Shown here: positions 45,798-53,566 of the stretch, one piece after another | Layout of the letters: the number at the start of each line of letters is the position of its first letter | Numbering within the stretch: position 1 is the first letter of the stretch | From: Leptospira dzoumogneensis | GTDB lineage: Bacteria > Spirochaetota > Leptospiria > Leptospirales > Leptospiraceae | Direction of reading: 5' to 3' | DNA length: 53,566 nucleotides | NCBI RefSeq assembly: GCF_004770895.1 | Contig: NZ_RQHS01000023.1 | Coordinates: 1 to 53,566 of the forward strand | The notes under the pieces: model-generated | Told to the model about the DNA's origin: nothing | What the model saw: the letters and a program-made list of their open reading frames with translations, nothing else | Databases searched by the model: none | Translations under genes and position numbers: made by a program

Positions 45798-46985
45798 ATG
45801 TCAAAGAAGAAGGTATTGATCGTCGGCGGAGGTTACGCAGGGATCGCAGCGGCAAACAGATTAACGCGCAAAAGTCCAGAAGTAGAAATTACTCTGATCA
45901 CTGCGGAACCGATCTTTAGGGAAAAGATCAGAAACCACCAAGTAATCGCAGGAACCAAAGGAAAAGATTTCCAGATCCGAAATTTATTGAATCCAAAGGT
46001 AAGTCTTATCATCCAAAGAGTAGAAAAAATATTTCCGAAAGAGAACAAAGTTCTCTTAAATGATGGGACCACCTTTGAATACGATTATCTGGGCTATACC
46101 GCAGGGATGAGGGCAGGAGATCCAGGCACAAAAGGGATCAATTATTTCTCGGTGGCGAGTTTCCAAGATTCGGAACGACTGAGAAAAGAATTAAACAATC
46201 GTCCTAATGCAAAAATTACCGTATTAGGCGGAGGACTTTCAGGGATAGAAGTAGCAACGGAACTCGCAGAAAATTATCCAAATGCAAAAATAACACTTTT
46301 GGATTCGGATAAGATCGGAAAAAATTTCTCTTCAAACGCAGTTCTTTATATGAAAGAAGTCCTGAAAAATCTGCACGTAAACCTGATCGAAGGAGAAAGA
46401 GGAGAGCTTCTATTAGAAGATAAAATCAAAACTTCTAGTGGAACCGAGGTCCTTCATGATTATTGCGTGATCTCCGCAGGGCTTGTGGCTTCCGATCTGG
46501 GAAAAAACTCAGGATTAGAATCCAACAAGATCGGCCAGGTTTATCTGAACGAGTATATGCAGGTTCCTGAATATTCCAATATCATTGGAGCGGGAGACGC
46601 GGTAAAAGTTCCGGGCGAAGAATATTCCTATTTAAGAATGGCATGTGCCACAGCTCTTCCAATGGGAATTTATCTGGGAGAAAGAATATCCAGCCTAATG
46701 GGAAATAAATCCGCAATAGGGCAAAAACCTTTCGAACTGGCATATGTAGGACGTTGTGTAAGTTTAGGAAGGAAAGAAGGATTATTCCAATTCTTAAACT
46801 ATGACGATAGCCCTAAGGAAAAATTTTGGACAGGAAGATTAGGAGCCTTTGTAAAAGAGCTTATTTGTAAATTCACAGTCTTCTCCTTTAAGGCAGAAAA
46901 ATATTTCGATTTTTATGCGATCCCTCAACCTAAAGAAAAAGATTCAGTCAAACAAAACGAAAGATTGGCGACGGCAGAAAAATGA
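45798..46985 (+). CDS. FAD-dependent NAD(P)H oxidoreductase (NDH-2-like), ECF41 partner
   Basis: The 395-residue protein starts at ATG 45798, five bases after a GGAGG site; an upstream TTG has no such site. It is a two-dinucleotide-binding-domain flavoprotein: VLIVGGGYAGIAAANRL binds FAD, ITVLGGGLSGIEVATELAE binds NAD(P)H, and NIIGAGDAVKVPG is the second FAD contact. A C-terminal region with LICKFTVFSFKAEKYFDFYA may touch the membrane. It is probably a quinone or small-molecule reductase. It overlaps the sigma factor gene by four bases (ATGA), so the two are translationally coupled. ECF41 sigma genes are usually paired with an oxidoreductase, epimerase or carboxymuconolactone decarboxylase. 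Confidence 0.9.
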   Translation: MSKKKVLIVGGGYAGIAAANRLTRKSPEVEITLITAEPIFREKIRNHQVIAGTKGKDFQIRNLLNPKVSLIIQRVEKIFPKENKVLLNDGTTFEYDYLGYTAGMRAGDPGTKGINYFSVASFQDSERLRKELNNRPNAKITVLGGGLSGIEVATELAENYPNAKITLLDSDKIGKNFSSNAVLYMKEVLKNLHVNLIEGERGELLLEDKIKTSSGTEVLHDYCVISAGLVASDLGKNSGLESNKIGQVYLNEYMQVPEYSNIIGAGDAVKVPGEEYSYLRMACATALPMGIYLGERISSLMGNKSAIGQKPFELAYVGRCVSLGRKEGLFQFLNYDDSPKEKFWTGRLGAFVKELICKFTVFSFKAEKYFDFYAIPQPKEKDSVKQNERLATAEK

Positions 46986-47977
46986 ACACCCAAGAAAGAC
47001 TAGATCAATTTATAGAAAACAAAGGTTTGGTCTTTGGGATCGCCTATAAGATGACAGGGAGTGTGGTAGAAGCCGAGGATATAGTGCAGGAAACTTTTCT
47101 ACGATGGGAAAAATCCAAAGAAGAAAAGATCAGATCTCCTAAGGCATTTTTATCCACAGTTGCAGCCAGACTCTCCCTGGATTCTTTAAGAAAAGCAAAA
47201 AGGAAAAGGGAAACCTATATAGGTCCATGGTTACCGGAGCCATTGGCTCCGGAACCTATGGAAGAAGAGCCGGATACTGAAACATTGGATCTGGCATTTT
47301 TACATCTATTAGAAAAACTGAATCCAATCGAAAGAGCAGTGTTCTTACTTAGAGAAAGTTTCGAAATGGGTTACGATTCCATTTCCCAAGTAGTGGGAAA
47401 AAATCAGGAGAATTGCAGGCAAATCCTAAAAAGAGCCAAAGAATCTCTCAAATCCGATCGTAAAAAGTATGATGCCCCTTCCGAAAAAAGAAAAAAGATC
47501 TTCCGTGATTTTTTACTCGCTTCTTCCAAAGGAAAACCGGAGCTGCTCGTTCCTTTCTTAAAGGAAGAAATCGTTCTTTGGTCTGACGGCGGTGGAAAAG
47601 TAAATGCTGCGAGAATTCCAATCATTGGAAAAGAAAGAGCTTCTCATTTCTTCATCCGGACCGGAAGTAATAAACTCAAATATACTTTGGACTTTTATTT
47701 CGGAATGGTAAATGGCGCGGAAACATTGATCGGCTATTATAATAATCAACCTGCATATCTGCAAAGTTTTCTCATAGAGGAAGACGGAATTTCTAAAATT
47801 TATTCAGTGCTAAATCCGGATAAATTAAAATCGATGGAGAACAAACATAAACTGATCGAAGAAGGGCTGATCTATCCTTTAGAGAATTTCTTATTATTCC
47901 CTCATACATATCGTAAGAAGGTCGCAAAATGGTTAAACCCAGTGGCCAAACTAGTAAAATGGGCGATAGTAAGATAG
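46982..47977 (+). CDS. ECF41-type RNA polymerase sigma factor with SnoaL-like C-terminal domain
   Basis: The 331-residue protein has sigma region 2 (about residues 8-75; EAEDIVQETFLRW), a linker with the ECF41 signature WLPEPL (83-88), region 4 (about 103-155; LNPIERAVFLLRESFEMGYD) and a fused SnoaL-like domain (about 170-283) with DGGGK (202-206) and NPDKL (279-283). In ECF41 this C-terminal domain replaces an anti-sigma factor and controls activity. About 48 more residues follow NPDKL, ending in a basic amphipathic stretch; this is longer than I expect for the family. The upstream promoter at 45747 should be its target. Confidence 0.94.
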   Translation: MNTQERLDQFIENKGLVFGIAYKMTGSVVEAEDIVQETFLRWEKSKEEKIRSPKAFLSTVAARLSLDSLRKAKRKRETYIGPWLPEPLAPEPMEEEPDTETLDLAFLHLLEKLNPIERAVFLLRESFEMGYDSISQVVGKNQENCRQILKRAKESLKSDRKKYDAPSEKRKKIFRDFLLASSKGKPELLVPFLKEEIVLWSDGGGKVNAARIPIIGKERASHFFIRTGSNKLKYTLDFYFGMVNGAETLIGYYNNQPAYLQSFLIEEDGISKIYSVLNPDKLKSMENKHKLIEEGLIYPLENFLLFPHTYRKKVAKWLNPVAKLVKWAIVR

Positions 47978-48019
47978 TCGCTTCGCTCCTGAAGCTGCCT
48001 TATGTTGTGTTGCGACTAT
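47974..48019. repeat. Nested inverted repeat after the sigma-factor gene
   Basis: ATAGTCGC (47974-47981) and GCGACTAT (48012-48019) are a perfect eight-base pair. A shorter hairpin GCTTC-GCTCCT-GAAGC lies within. The left arm overlaps the stop codon. No T-run follows, so it is not a standard terminator. It could be a dispersed repeat or an RNA 3' end. Confidence 0.5.
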
Positions 48020-48107
48020 AAAAGCAATTAACATAGGATAATCCGTTTATCTACAGATCCCCTTCTCCCTTCTTGACTTCCATTCTTCTTTAAGAGAAGA
48101 TCCAAAT

Positions 48108-49013
48108 ATGAAACGAATACTAACGACAAACTTACTCTTAGGTTTGTTACTCATTCAATGCAGTGGAGGAGAAAAGATGGAAACAGTTTTAGAAAACAAA
48201 AAACCGTCCCCAAAATTACCCAGCGGATATTATACTTCTAAATTAGGAAAGATCGCCTATTGGATAGAAGGAAAAGGAAAAACCATCTTCTTACTACATT
48301 CCGCAGGACATGATCATAACGATTTTGAATCTATTCTTCCAAGTTTATCAGAAAAATATAAAGTGATTTCTCTGGACTGGCCGGGCCATGGACTATCTGA
48401 AAATCCACAACCTGCGGCTTCTGCTTCTGCGGTAGAATATGCGGAAATTCTTCCTGACTTAGTTACACAACTGGCTCCAGAAGGCGGGATCTTTATTGGC
48501 AATTCTCTAGGAGGATTTGCCTCCATGGATCTTGCTTTGAAAAAACCCGAACTTGTAAAAGGGTTAGTGATCGTAGACTCCGGTGGGCTAAACGATCCGG
48601 ACTGGATCACAAAAAGTTTTGCAGGATTAAAATCCAAGGTTTGGTTTACAGGACTCGTTTGGAATATCTTCCCGAATCATTATATAAAGATCAGAAACAA
48701 ATACACAGAGTCCATTCTAACCAGGATCAAAGAAAGAGAAGATGTAGAAGGCGCGAAAGAAGTAAACGCTTCCATCTGGAAAAGTTTTTTGGATGAAAGA
48801 CATGATCTAAGAGAGAAAGTCTCTCAGATCCAGGCGCCCACATTGATCGTTTGGGGAGAATATGATCCTGTTATAGATCCGAAACTTGCTCTTAGGCTTC
48901 ATGAAAAAGTAAAAGGTTCAAAGCTTGCGTATCTAAAAACAGGACATGTACCTTTTGCAGAAAATCCGAAAGAATTTCTAAAAGTCGCCCTCCCCTTTTT
49001 GGATTCCATATAA
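48108..49013 (+). CDS. Alpha/beta hydrolase lipoprotein
   Basis: The 301-residue product has a lipoprotein leader ending LLLIQC (Cys18). The hydrolase fold shows FLLHSAGHDHNDF with the oxyanion turn, SLDWPGHGLSENP, the nucleophile elbow GNSLGGFASM, the acidic residue in WGEYDPVID and the histidine in KTGHVPFAENP. Substrate could be an ester, amide or haloalkane-type compound. A membrane-anchored form is typical of spirochaetal enzymes that act at the periplasmic face. It follows the ECF41 operon after 130 bases; there is no ECF41 promoter in front of it. Confidence 0.9.
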   Translation: MKRILTTNLLLGLLLIQCSGGEKMETVLENKKPSPKLPSGYYTSKLGKIAYWIEGKGKTIFLLHSAGHDHNDFESILPSLSEKYKVISLDWPGHGLSENPQPAASASAVEYAEILPDLVTQLAPEGGIFIGNSLGGFASMDLALKKPELVKGLVIVDSGGLNDPDWITKSFAGLKSKVWFTGLVWNIFPNHYIKIRNKYTESILTRIKEREDVEGAKEVNASIWKSFLDERHDLREKVSQIQAPTLIVWGEYDPVIDPKLALRLHEKVKGSKLAYLKTGHVPFAENPKEFLKVALPFLDSI

Positions 49014-49116
49014 GAGCCGCACCACCGACTTCGAATGTTTTTGGATTTTCCCAATAATTAGATTTGTAAAATTTCCGTTGGCGGACTTTCTTTAGAAATC
49101 TGCGAGCGGGAATTGT

Positions 49117-49707
49117 ATGGATCAAAAAGATCTAAATTGGGAAAAAATTTACCAAACCGTGAACCGGATCTCCCCCATCCCAAAAGAAGTCTGGAAAAAA
49201 TCGGAAGCACTATATACGATCCGCAAATTAGAATACGGAGATTTTCTGATCAAACAGGGAGCCCAGCCCACTGAGTTTGCTTTCGTATTTTCGGGTGTTT
49301 TGAGAGAATATTATCTCACCGACCAAGGAAATGAGTACATCAAAAGTTTCAATTTCCCGGGAGACTTTACTGGATCTTATTTCGATTTACTAACAGAACA
49401 ACCTTCTACCTGTAATATCAGAGCGATCACTGATTGTGAACTTGCAGTCGCAAAATTCTCGGAATTCAGAAAACTTTTCTCCCAAAACATCGCCTGGGAA
49501 AGGCTGGGTAGAATATTCGCGGAGAATTTATTCTTAAAAAAAGCGAGAAGAGAATATGAGCTCTTAGCTTTAAGTGCAGAAGAAAGATACGATCTACTTT
49601 TAGGATCCAGACCGGATATAGAAGAGCTGATTCCTCAATATCATATAGCGTCCTATTTAGGAATTACTCCCGTATCCTTAAGCAGGATCAGAGCGAAGAG
49701 AAAATAA
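49117..49707 (+). CDS. Crp/Fnr family transcriptional regulator
   Basis: The 196-residue protein has a cyclic-nucleotide-binding-like barrel at about residues 25-120 (LEYGDFLIKQGAQPTEFAFV; SFNFPGDFTGSYFDL) and a C-terminal helix-turn-helix (about 165-193; YHIASYLGITPVSLSRIRAK). The phosphate-binding Arg-Ser-type motif of cAMP receptors is not clear, so the ligand may differ or be absent. The sequence resembles the short Crp-like regulators of Bacteroidetes and Leptospira. The target is unknown. It converges with the acyl-CoA dehydrogenase gene. Confidence 0.88.
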   Translation: MDQKDLNWEKIYQTVNRISPIPKEVWKKSEALYTIRKLEYGDFLIKQGAQPTEFAFVFSGVLREYYLTDQGNEYIKSFNFPGDFTGSYFDLLTEQPSTCNIRAITDCELAVAKFSEFRKLFSQNIAWERLGRIFAENLFLKKARREYELLALSAEERYDLLLGSRPDIEELIPQYHIASYLGITPVSLSRIRAKRK

Positions 49708-49735
49708 AAAAGGCGCCGGGGAAACCGACGCCTTC
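49703..49735 (-). terminator. Intrinsic terminator of the acyl-CoA dehydrogenase gene
   Basis: On the minus strand AAGGCGTCGG pairs with CCGGCGCCTT around a short loop, and six T residues and a further TTTT follow. The stem lies between two converging genes and could slow transcription from both sides. Confidence 0.88.
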
Positions 49736-49762
49736 TTAAAGCTTTGCAATATTAGAAAATTC

Positions 49763-50926
<1,164 letters not shown>

Positions 50927-51080
50927 TTTTTCCCTTCTTGCGAGAGTTTCTAGTCCTAATTTTTCGCCATAGTCGATTCGATCAAGAAAAACATGGCTGA
51001 TTAAACGTTCATTTTAGCCCTAATGGGACAGAATTCCTGGAAATCTCGTTATTTTCCTAGATTTTGGCGATCCGAAAGCA

Positions 51081-51108
51081 TATAAAAAACAGAACGTTCG
51101 TTCTGTTA
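51081..51108. promoter_or_regulatory. AACAGAACG palindrome, terminator or operator
   Basis: AACAGAACG and CGTTCTGTT form nine-base arms around a two-base centre. On the minus strand the arms can fold as AACAGAAC-GAAC-GTTCTGTT followed by a T-run, so this can end the monooxygenase operon. The site also lies upstream of the acyl-CoA dehydrogenase gene and has operator-like symmetry, with a weaker AAACGTTC half-site near 51004-51011. Confidence 0.55.
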
Positions 51109-51128
51109 ATGATTACCTAGTAGAATTT

Positions 51129-52655
51129 TCAGGAAATTAATTGAGCAAACCAAAGTGAAGCTGACTGTCTAATAGATTGCTCATTAGGTTCACTATCGGA
51201 AGCCCAGGCGATAATTCCGTCGGGACGTATCAGCACAGCGCTCAAACCTAACTGCTCTTTTGCCCTGCCAGAAACATATTTTATTCTATCTCCATATTCA
51301 TCCGCCAAGGTTTTAAGAGAAGTTTTTGTATCAAAATCGAGAAGTATTCCTTGGCCGTCCTTCATAAGTTCACCGATCCTTCTACCATCTTCAAACTCAA
51401 AGTTCGGAACACTATAACCCGCCAAAGGATGAACATCACCCAGATCATAATGAGTGAAAATTCCCCAAACTCTTGCGGCCATATAGGTAGAAGTATCGCG
51501 AGTCTCCATAAGATCTCTCATAATAGAATTCAATGCGCGAGCCTGTGGATCCGGCTTCATGATCATCACCTGAGCGCGAGACCAATCCAGAACCTGGGCG
51601 CCAATCGGATGCCGCTCCGTATAATAAGTATCCAATAAACCTTCCGGAGCTTTTTTATGAATGGTCGCAGCAAGTTTCCATCCAAGATTCATAGCATCTC
51701 CCAATCCAAGATTTAACCCTTGGCCTCCTAAAGGGGAATGAATATGCGCTGCATCTCCTGCTAAAAGGATCCTTCCATTTCTATAGTTTGTTGCCTGTCT
51801 TGCTCTATCAGTCCAAGTAGTTGCAAAATGAAGAGCGCTGATAGTAACATCCGTATTCGAAATACGGCGTAGAACTTTCTGCACATGCTCGAGTGTGATC
51901 GGCTTTTCTGAACTATGGAATTCTCCAGAATCAAAATCTTGGATCACGATGAAGCCGGGCTGGGATTGTAAATACATTCCTCTTTCGGTTAGATTCCTTC
52001 CTGGACCTAACTTTTCCGGATCGGCGATATCAACCTTGGTGGAATAGCCTGTAAATTCGGGCTCAGTACCTGCAAATTCAAAACCTCCAAATTTACGAAC
52101 AACACTTCGAGCTCCATCGCAACCTACAAGCCATCGGCCTTGAAAAGATCGATCTCCCGATTGAACAGTCACTCCATCATCCGTCTGGTTAAAAGAGGTC
52201 AGAGGAAAACCTCTCTTAATCTCTACACCGAGCGCTTCTGCGCGACGAGTCAGAATAGTTTCCATCTCTTCCATTGCGGAGATCAAATTGGTCTCAGTGG
52301 AACTATCTAATCGATGTTTCCATTGCGAAGTATCCACATTACCTTCAAGAAATGGAATCCCGGCAAAATGTCCTACCTGACGACGCGGCCCCTGTTGAAC
52401 CGTGTTTGCATGAGGATTTTTAAGACGTTTATGTATTTCAAGTTCTTCTAATAATCCTCTGCGGTAGAGAGCCTCTATACTCGGAGCAGATAGTCCACGC
52501 ACTCCAAAAGGAAGTTGTTTGAATGGAGACCAAGGACTCTCCGCTTTTTCTAATATAAGAACTTTGCATTTTGCTAATGCAAGTTCGCAGGCTAAAAAAA
52601 GTCCTACCGGGCCCGCTCCGGAAATAATAACATCATGTGGTTGGCCTTGTTTCAT
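51129..52655 (-). CDS. FAD-dependent aromatic monooxygenase (PheA/TfdB type)
   Basis: The 508-residue flavoprotein carries the group A hydroxylase signs: VIISGAGPVGLFLACELALA (FAD motif GxGxxG), LVGCDGARSVVRKFGGFEF (DG motif) and LLAGDAAHIHSPLGGQGLNL (GD motif), followed by GDAMNLGWKLAA. The C-terminal part (about 415-505) is a thioredoxin-like domain found in phenol hydroxylase and polyketide oxygenases. It hydroxylates an aromatic or polyketide-like compound using NAD(P)H and oxygen. It overlaps the tetR gene by four bases, so it is co-expressed with and probably controlled by that regulator. Confidence 0.92.
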   Translation of the reverse strand: MKQGQPHDVIISGAGPVGLFLACELALAKCKVLILEKAESPWSPFKQLPFGVRGLSAPSIEALYRRGLLEELEIHKRLKNPHANTVQQGPRRQVGHFAGIPFLEGNVDTSQWKHRLDSSTETNLISAMEEMETILTRRAEALGVEIKRGFPLTSFNQTDDGVTVQSGDRSFQGRWLVGCDGARSVVRKFGGFEFAGTEPEFTGYSTKVDIADPEKLGPGRNLTERGMYLQSQPGFIVIQDFDSGEFHSSEKPITLEHVQKVLRRISNTDVTISALHFATTWTDRARQATNYRNGRILLAGDAAHIHSPLGGQGLNLGLGDAMNLGWKLAATIHKKAPEGLLDTYYTERHPIGAQVLDWSRAQVMIMKPDPQARALNSIMRDLMETRDTSTYMAARVWGIFTHYDLGDVHPLAGYSVPNFEFEDGRRIGELMKDGQGILLDFDTKTSLKTLADEYGDRIKYVSGRAKEQLGLSAVLIRPDGIIAWASDSEPNEQSIRQSASLWFAQLIS

Positions 52656-53206
52656 TTATTCCACCCATTCTTCAAAATTTTAAACGTGAGATTTAATACA
52701 TCCTTTGGAGAAGGAGAATTACATGCGAAACTCACACCTTCCAGGACCAACTTTGCAATACATTCCGCTTCCATCTTATTGACGCCTGAATCGTTTTGGA
52801 TCTCTTTAGCTAAAGAATTTTCATAACGAGCCCATAAACCGCGCAGATAGGAAGTAAGTTCAGGAGAAGATCGGATAAGTTTTCCAAATCCGGAGAAGGT
52901 CTTTTTATTCGGAGGGTTGAATAACTTGCTTGAGAAAAAGTATCGATAGAGAGCATCCAGAATGGTTTGGTCCTTCTTTCGTTCTCGAATCGCCTTCAAG
53001 ATATCCGCATCTATCTCATCTTCAAGATCGAAAATGAGAGATTCTTTGGTCGGAAAATAATTGAAAAGTGTAGTAACGGCGACTTCCGCCTTTTCGGCTA
53101 TTTCAACGATAGTAACCGCGTCATACCCCTTTTCTATAAATAGATCACGAGCAATATCCGAGATAAGTTTACGAGTTTTAGCCTTCTTTGTCTCACGCAA
53201 TCCCAT
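52652..53206 (-). CDS. TetR family transcriptional regulator
   Basis: The 184-residue protein begins with the TetR DNA-binding domain: TRKLISDIARDLFIEKGYDA, VTIVEIAEKAEVAVTTLFNYF and PTKESLIFDLEDEID. The helical C-terminal part (about 75-184) would bind an inducer, plausibly an aromatic compound given the monooxygenase behind it. The TGA overlaps the monooxygenase ATG. A perfect palindrome CTCAATATTGAG lies 23 bases upstream of the start and is the best operator candidate. Confidence 0.92.
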   Translation of the reverse strand: MGLRETKKAKTRKLISDIARDLFIEKGYDAVTIVEIAEKAEVAVTTLFNYFPTKESLIFDLEDEIDADILKAIRERKKDQTILDALYRYFFSSKLFNPPNKKTFSGFGKLIRSSPELTSYLRGLWARYENSLAKEIQNDSGVNKMEAECIAKLVLEGVSFACNSPSPKDVLNLTFKILKNGWNK

Positions 53207-53229
53207 CCGAATTCTCTCCTACGATCGAT

Positions 53230-53241
53230 CTCAATATTGAG
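53230..53241 (-). promoter_or_regulatory. Putative TetR operator
   Basis: CTCAATATTGAG is a perfect 12-base palindrome, 23 bases before the tetR start, where autoregulatory TetR operators normally lie. There is also a perfect 13-base TGTAGTAACTACA at 53277-53289 which could be a second site. Confidence 0.5.
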
Positions 53242-53330
53242 CCTGCGAGGCCATAAAACAATATCAACTATAATTTTGTAGTAACTACATTTTCATATCC
53301 TATCCAATAATTCGAAATATCAAAACGAGT

Positions 53331-53444
53331 CCCTTTAGGGATGCGGGCGACTCCTCGCGAACGCGAGGCCGCGCTGCTACGGGCTACGCTATCGCTTCGG
53401 TCTCTTCGAGACTAAACCCTGCGCATCGCTGTCGCGGGAGGGAG
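53331..53444 (-). repeat. GC-rich two-hairpin dispersed repeat, right copy
   Basis: Read on the minus strand this matches the 209-310 element part for part: GATGCGCAGGGTTTAGTC, a hairpin GTCTC-GAA-GAGAC, GCGATAGCGTAGCCCG, TAGCAGC, and a second hairpin CCTCGC-GTTC-GCGAGG. The two stems differ in sequence from those of the left copy but still pair. Confidence 0.6.
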
Positions 53445-53497
53445 ATATGACTTTGATTGAGAGCTTTGGTTGTAAAAAGGCCCCACCCTGGTACAAA

Positions 53498-53566
53498 CCG
53501 GAGACATGGGTAACAAAATAGACCGGGAACATAGGTAACACTAAACGTATGCAAAGGAGGGTTAAT
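53498..53566 (+). mobile_element. Likely left end of an insertion sequence, truncated by the window edge
   Basis: Two 18-base direct repeats of the form CCGGRNACATRGGTAACA (53498-53515 and 53523-53540) are spaced 25 bases apart. They resemble the ends and transposase-binding sites of insertion sequences of the integrase-core type, IS481-like. The last bases, GCAAAGGAGGGTTAAT, contain a very strong Shine-Dalgarno AAAGGAGGG, so a coding region, presumably the transposase, should begin right after the window. The family is inferred from memory of similar ends. Confidence 0.45.

Larger units (their letters stand above)
53207..53566. other. Gene-free right end with operator, repeat and insertion-sequence edge
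   Basis: In order this region holds the CTCAATATTGAG palindrome (53230-53241), a second palindrome TGTAGT-A-ACTACA (53277-53289), a GC-rich repeat related to the 209-310 element, and two direct repeats leading to a Shine-Dalgarno sequence at the window edge. I see no complete gene. Confidence 0.6.

Overview
The window is chromosomal DNA of a spirochaete of the genus Leptospira. The reasons are: many short predicted lipoproteins with the loose spirochaetal lipobox (for example FSQC, LQNC, LINC); the gene order rplU-prp-rpmA-obg-proB-proA-nadD-yqeK-LCP-rsfS; several TTG starts backed by Shine-Dalgarno sites or overlaps; and GTAGGANNTCCTAC-type palindromes and GC-rich hairpin repeats between genes. 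I cannot name the species. No rRNA, tRNA, CRISPR array or prophage is visible. Most genes are ordinary chromosomal genes; the two ends carry repeats, and the right end looks like the edge of an insertion sequence.

Layout. 1-469 is gene-free and repeat-rich. 470-7886 is mostly envelope and lipoprotein genes: a CapA-type phosphoesterase, two related lipoproteins either side of a methyltransferase, a lipoprotein with a metzincin-like zinc motif, and a DMT transporter. 7887-13589 holds a PAS-GAF-SpoIIE phosphatase, a 45-residue small protein, a LemA-TPM-TPM operon, SufE and a DUF4349 lipoprotein. 13727-21383 has a nuclease/sphingomyelinase-like lipoprotein fused to a jacalin lectin domain, an aldo/keto reductase, a TauD-type dioxygenase, a bile-acid-symporter-family carrier, a DODA-type dioxygenase, TrhO and AlkD. 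21565-28688 has a DEAD-box helicase, RmuC, a membrane adenylate cyclase, an unknown lipoprotein and an SRPBCC-MarR pair with three palindromic operator candidates. 28849-33690 has a secreted lipase, TypA/BipA, a pirin and a Uma2 nuclease-like protein.

33910-40870 is a long forward block of ribosome, proline, NAD and ribosome-silencing genes with very tight spacing and start/stop overlaps. 40867-49707 has a YyaL-type thioredoxin-domain protein, a TolC-family protein, a di-haem peroxidase, an FAD oxidoreductase translationally coupled to an ECF41-type sigma factor, an alpha/beta hydrolase lipoprotein and a Crp/Fnr-type regulator. 49763-53206 has an acyl-CoA dehydrogenase and a TetR-FAD monooxygenase operon. 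53207-53566 holds a GC-rich repeat related to the one at 209-310, then two direct repeats and a strong Shine-Dalgarno sequence that stop exactly at the window edge.

The best-supported points of special interest are: an exact TGTCACA-N16-CGTC ECF41 promoter ahead of the oxidoreductase-sigma pair; a Prp protease gene between L21 and an L27 that has no N-terminal extension to cleave; the phosphodiesterase-jacalin fusion; the metzincin motif without a Met-turn; and the triple operator of the SRPBCC-MarR pair. I found no clearly new multi-gene defence or mobile system.
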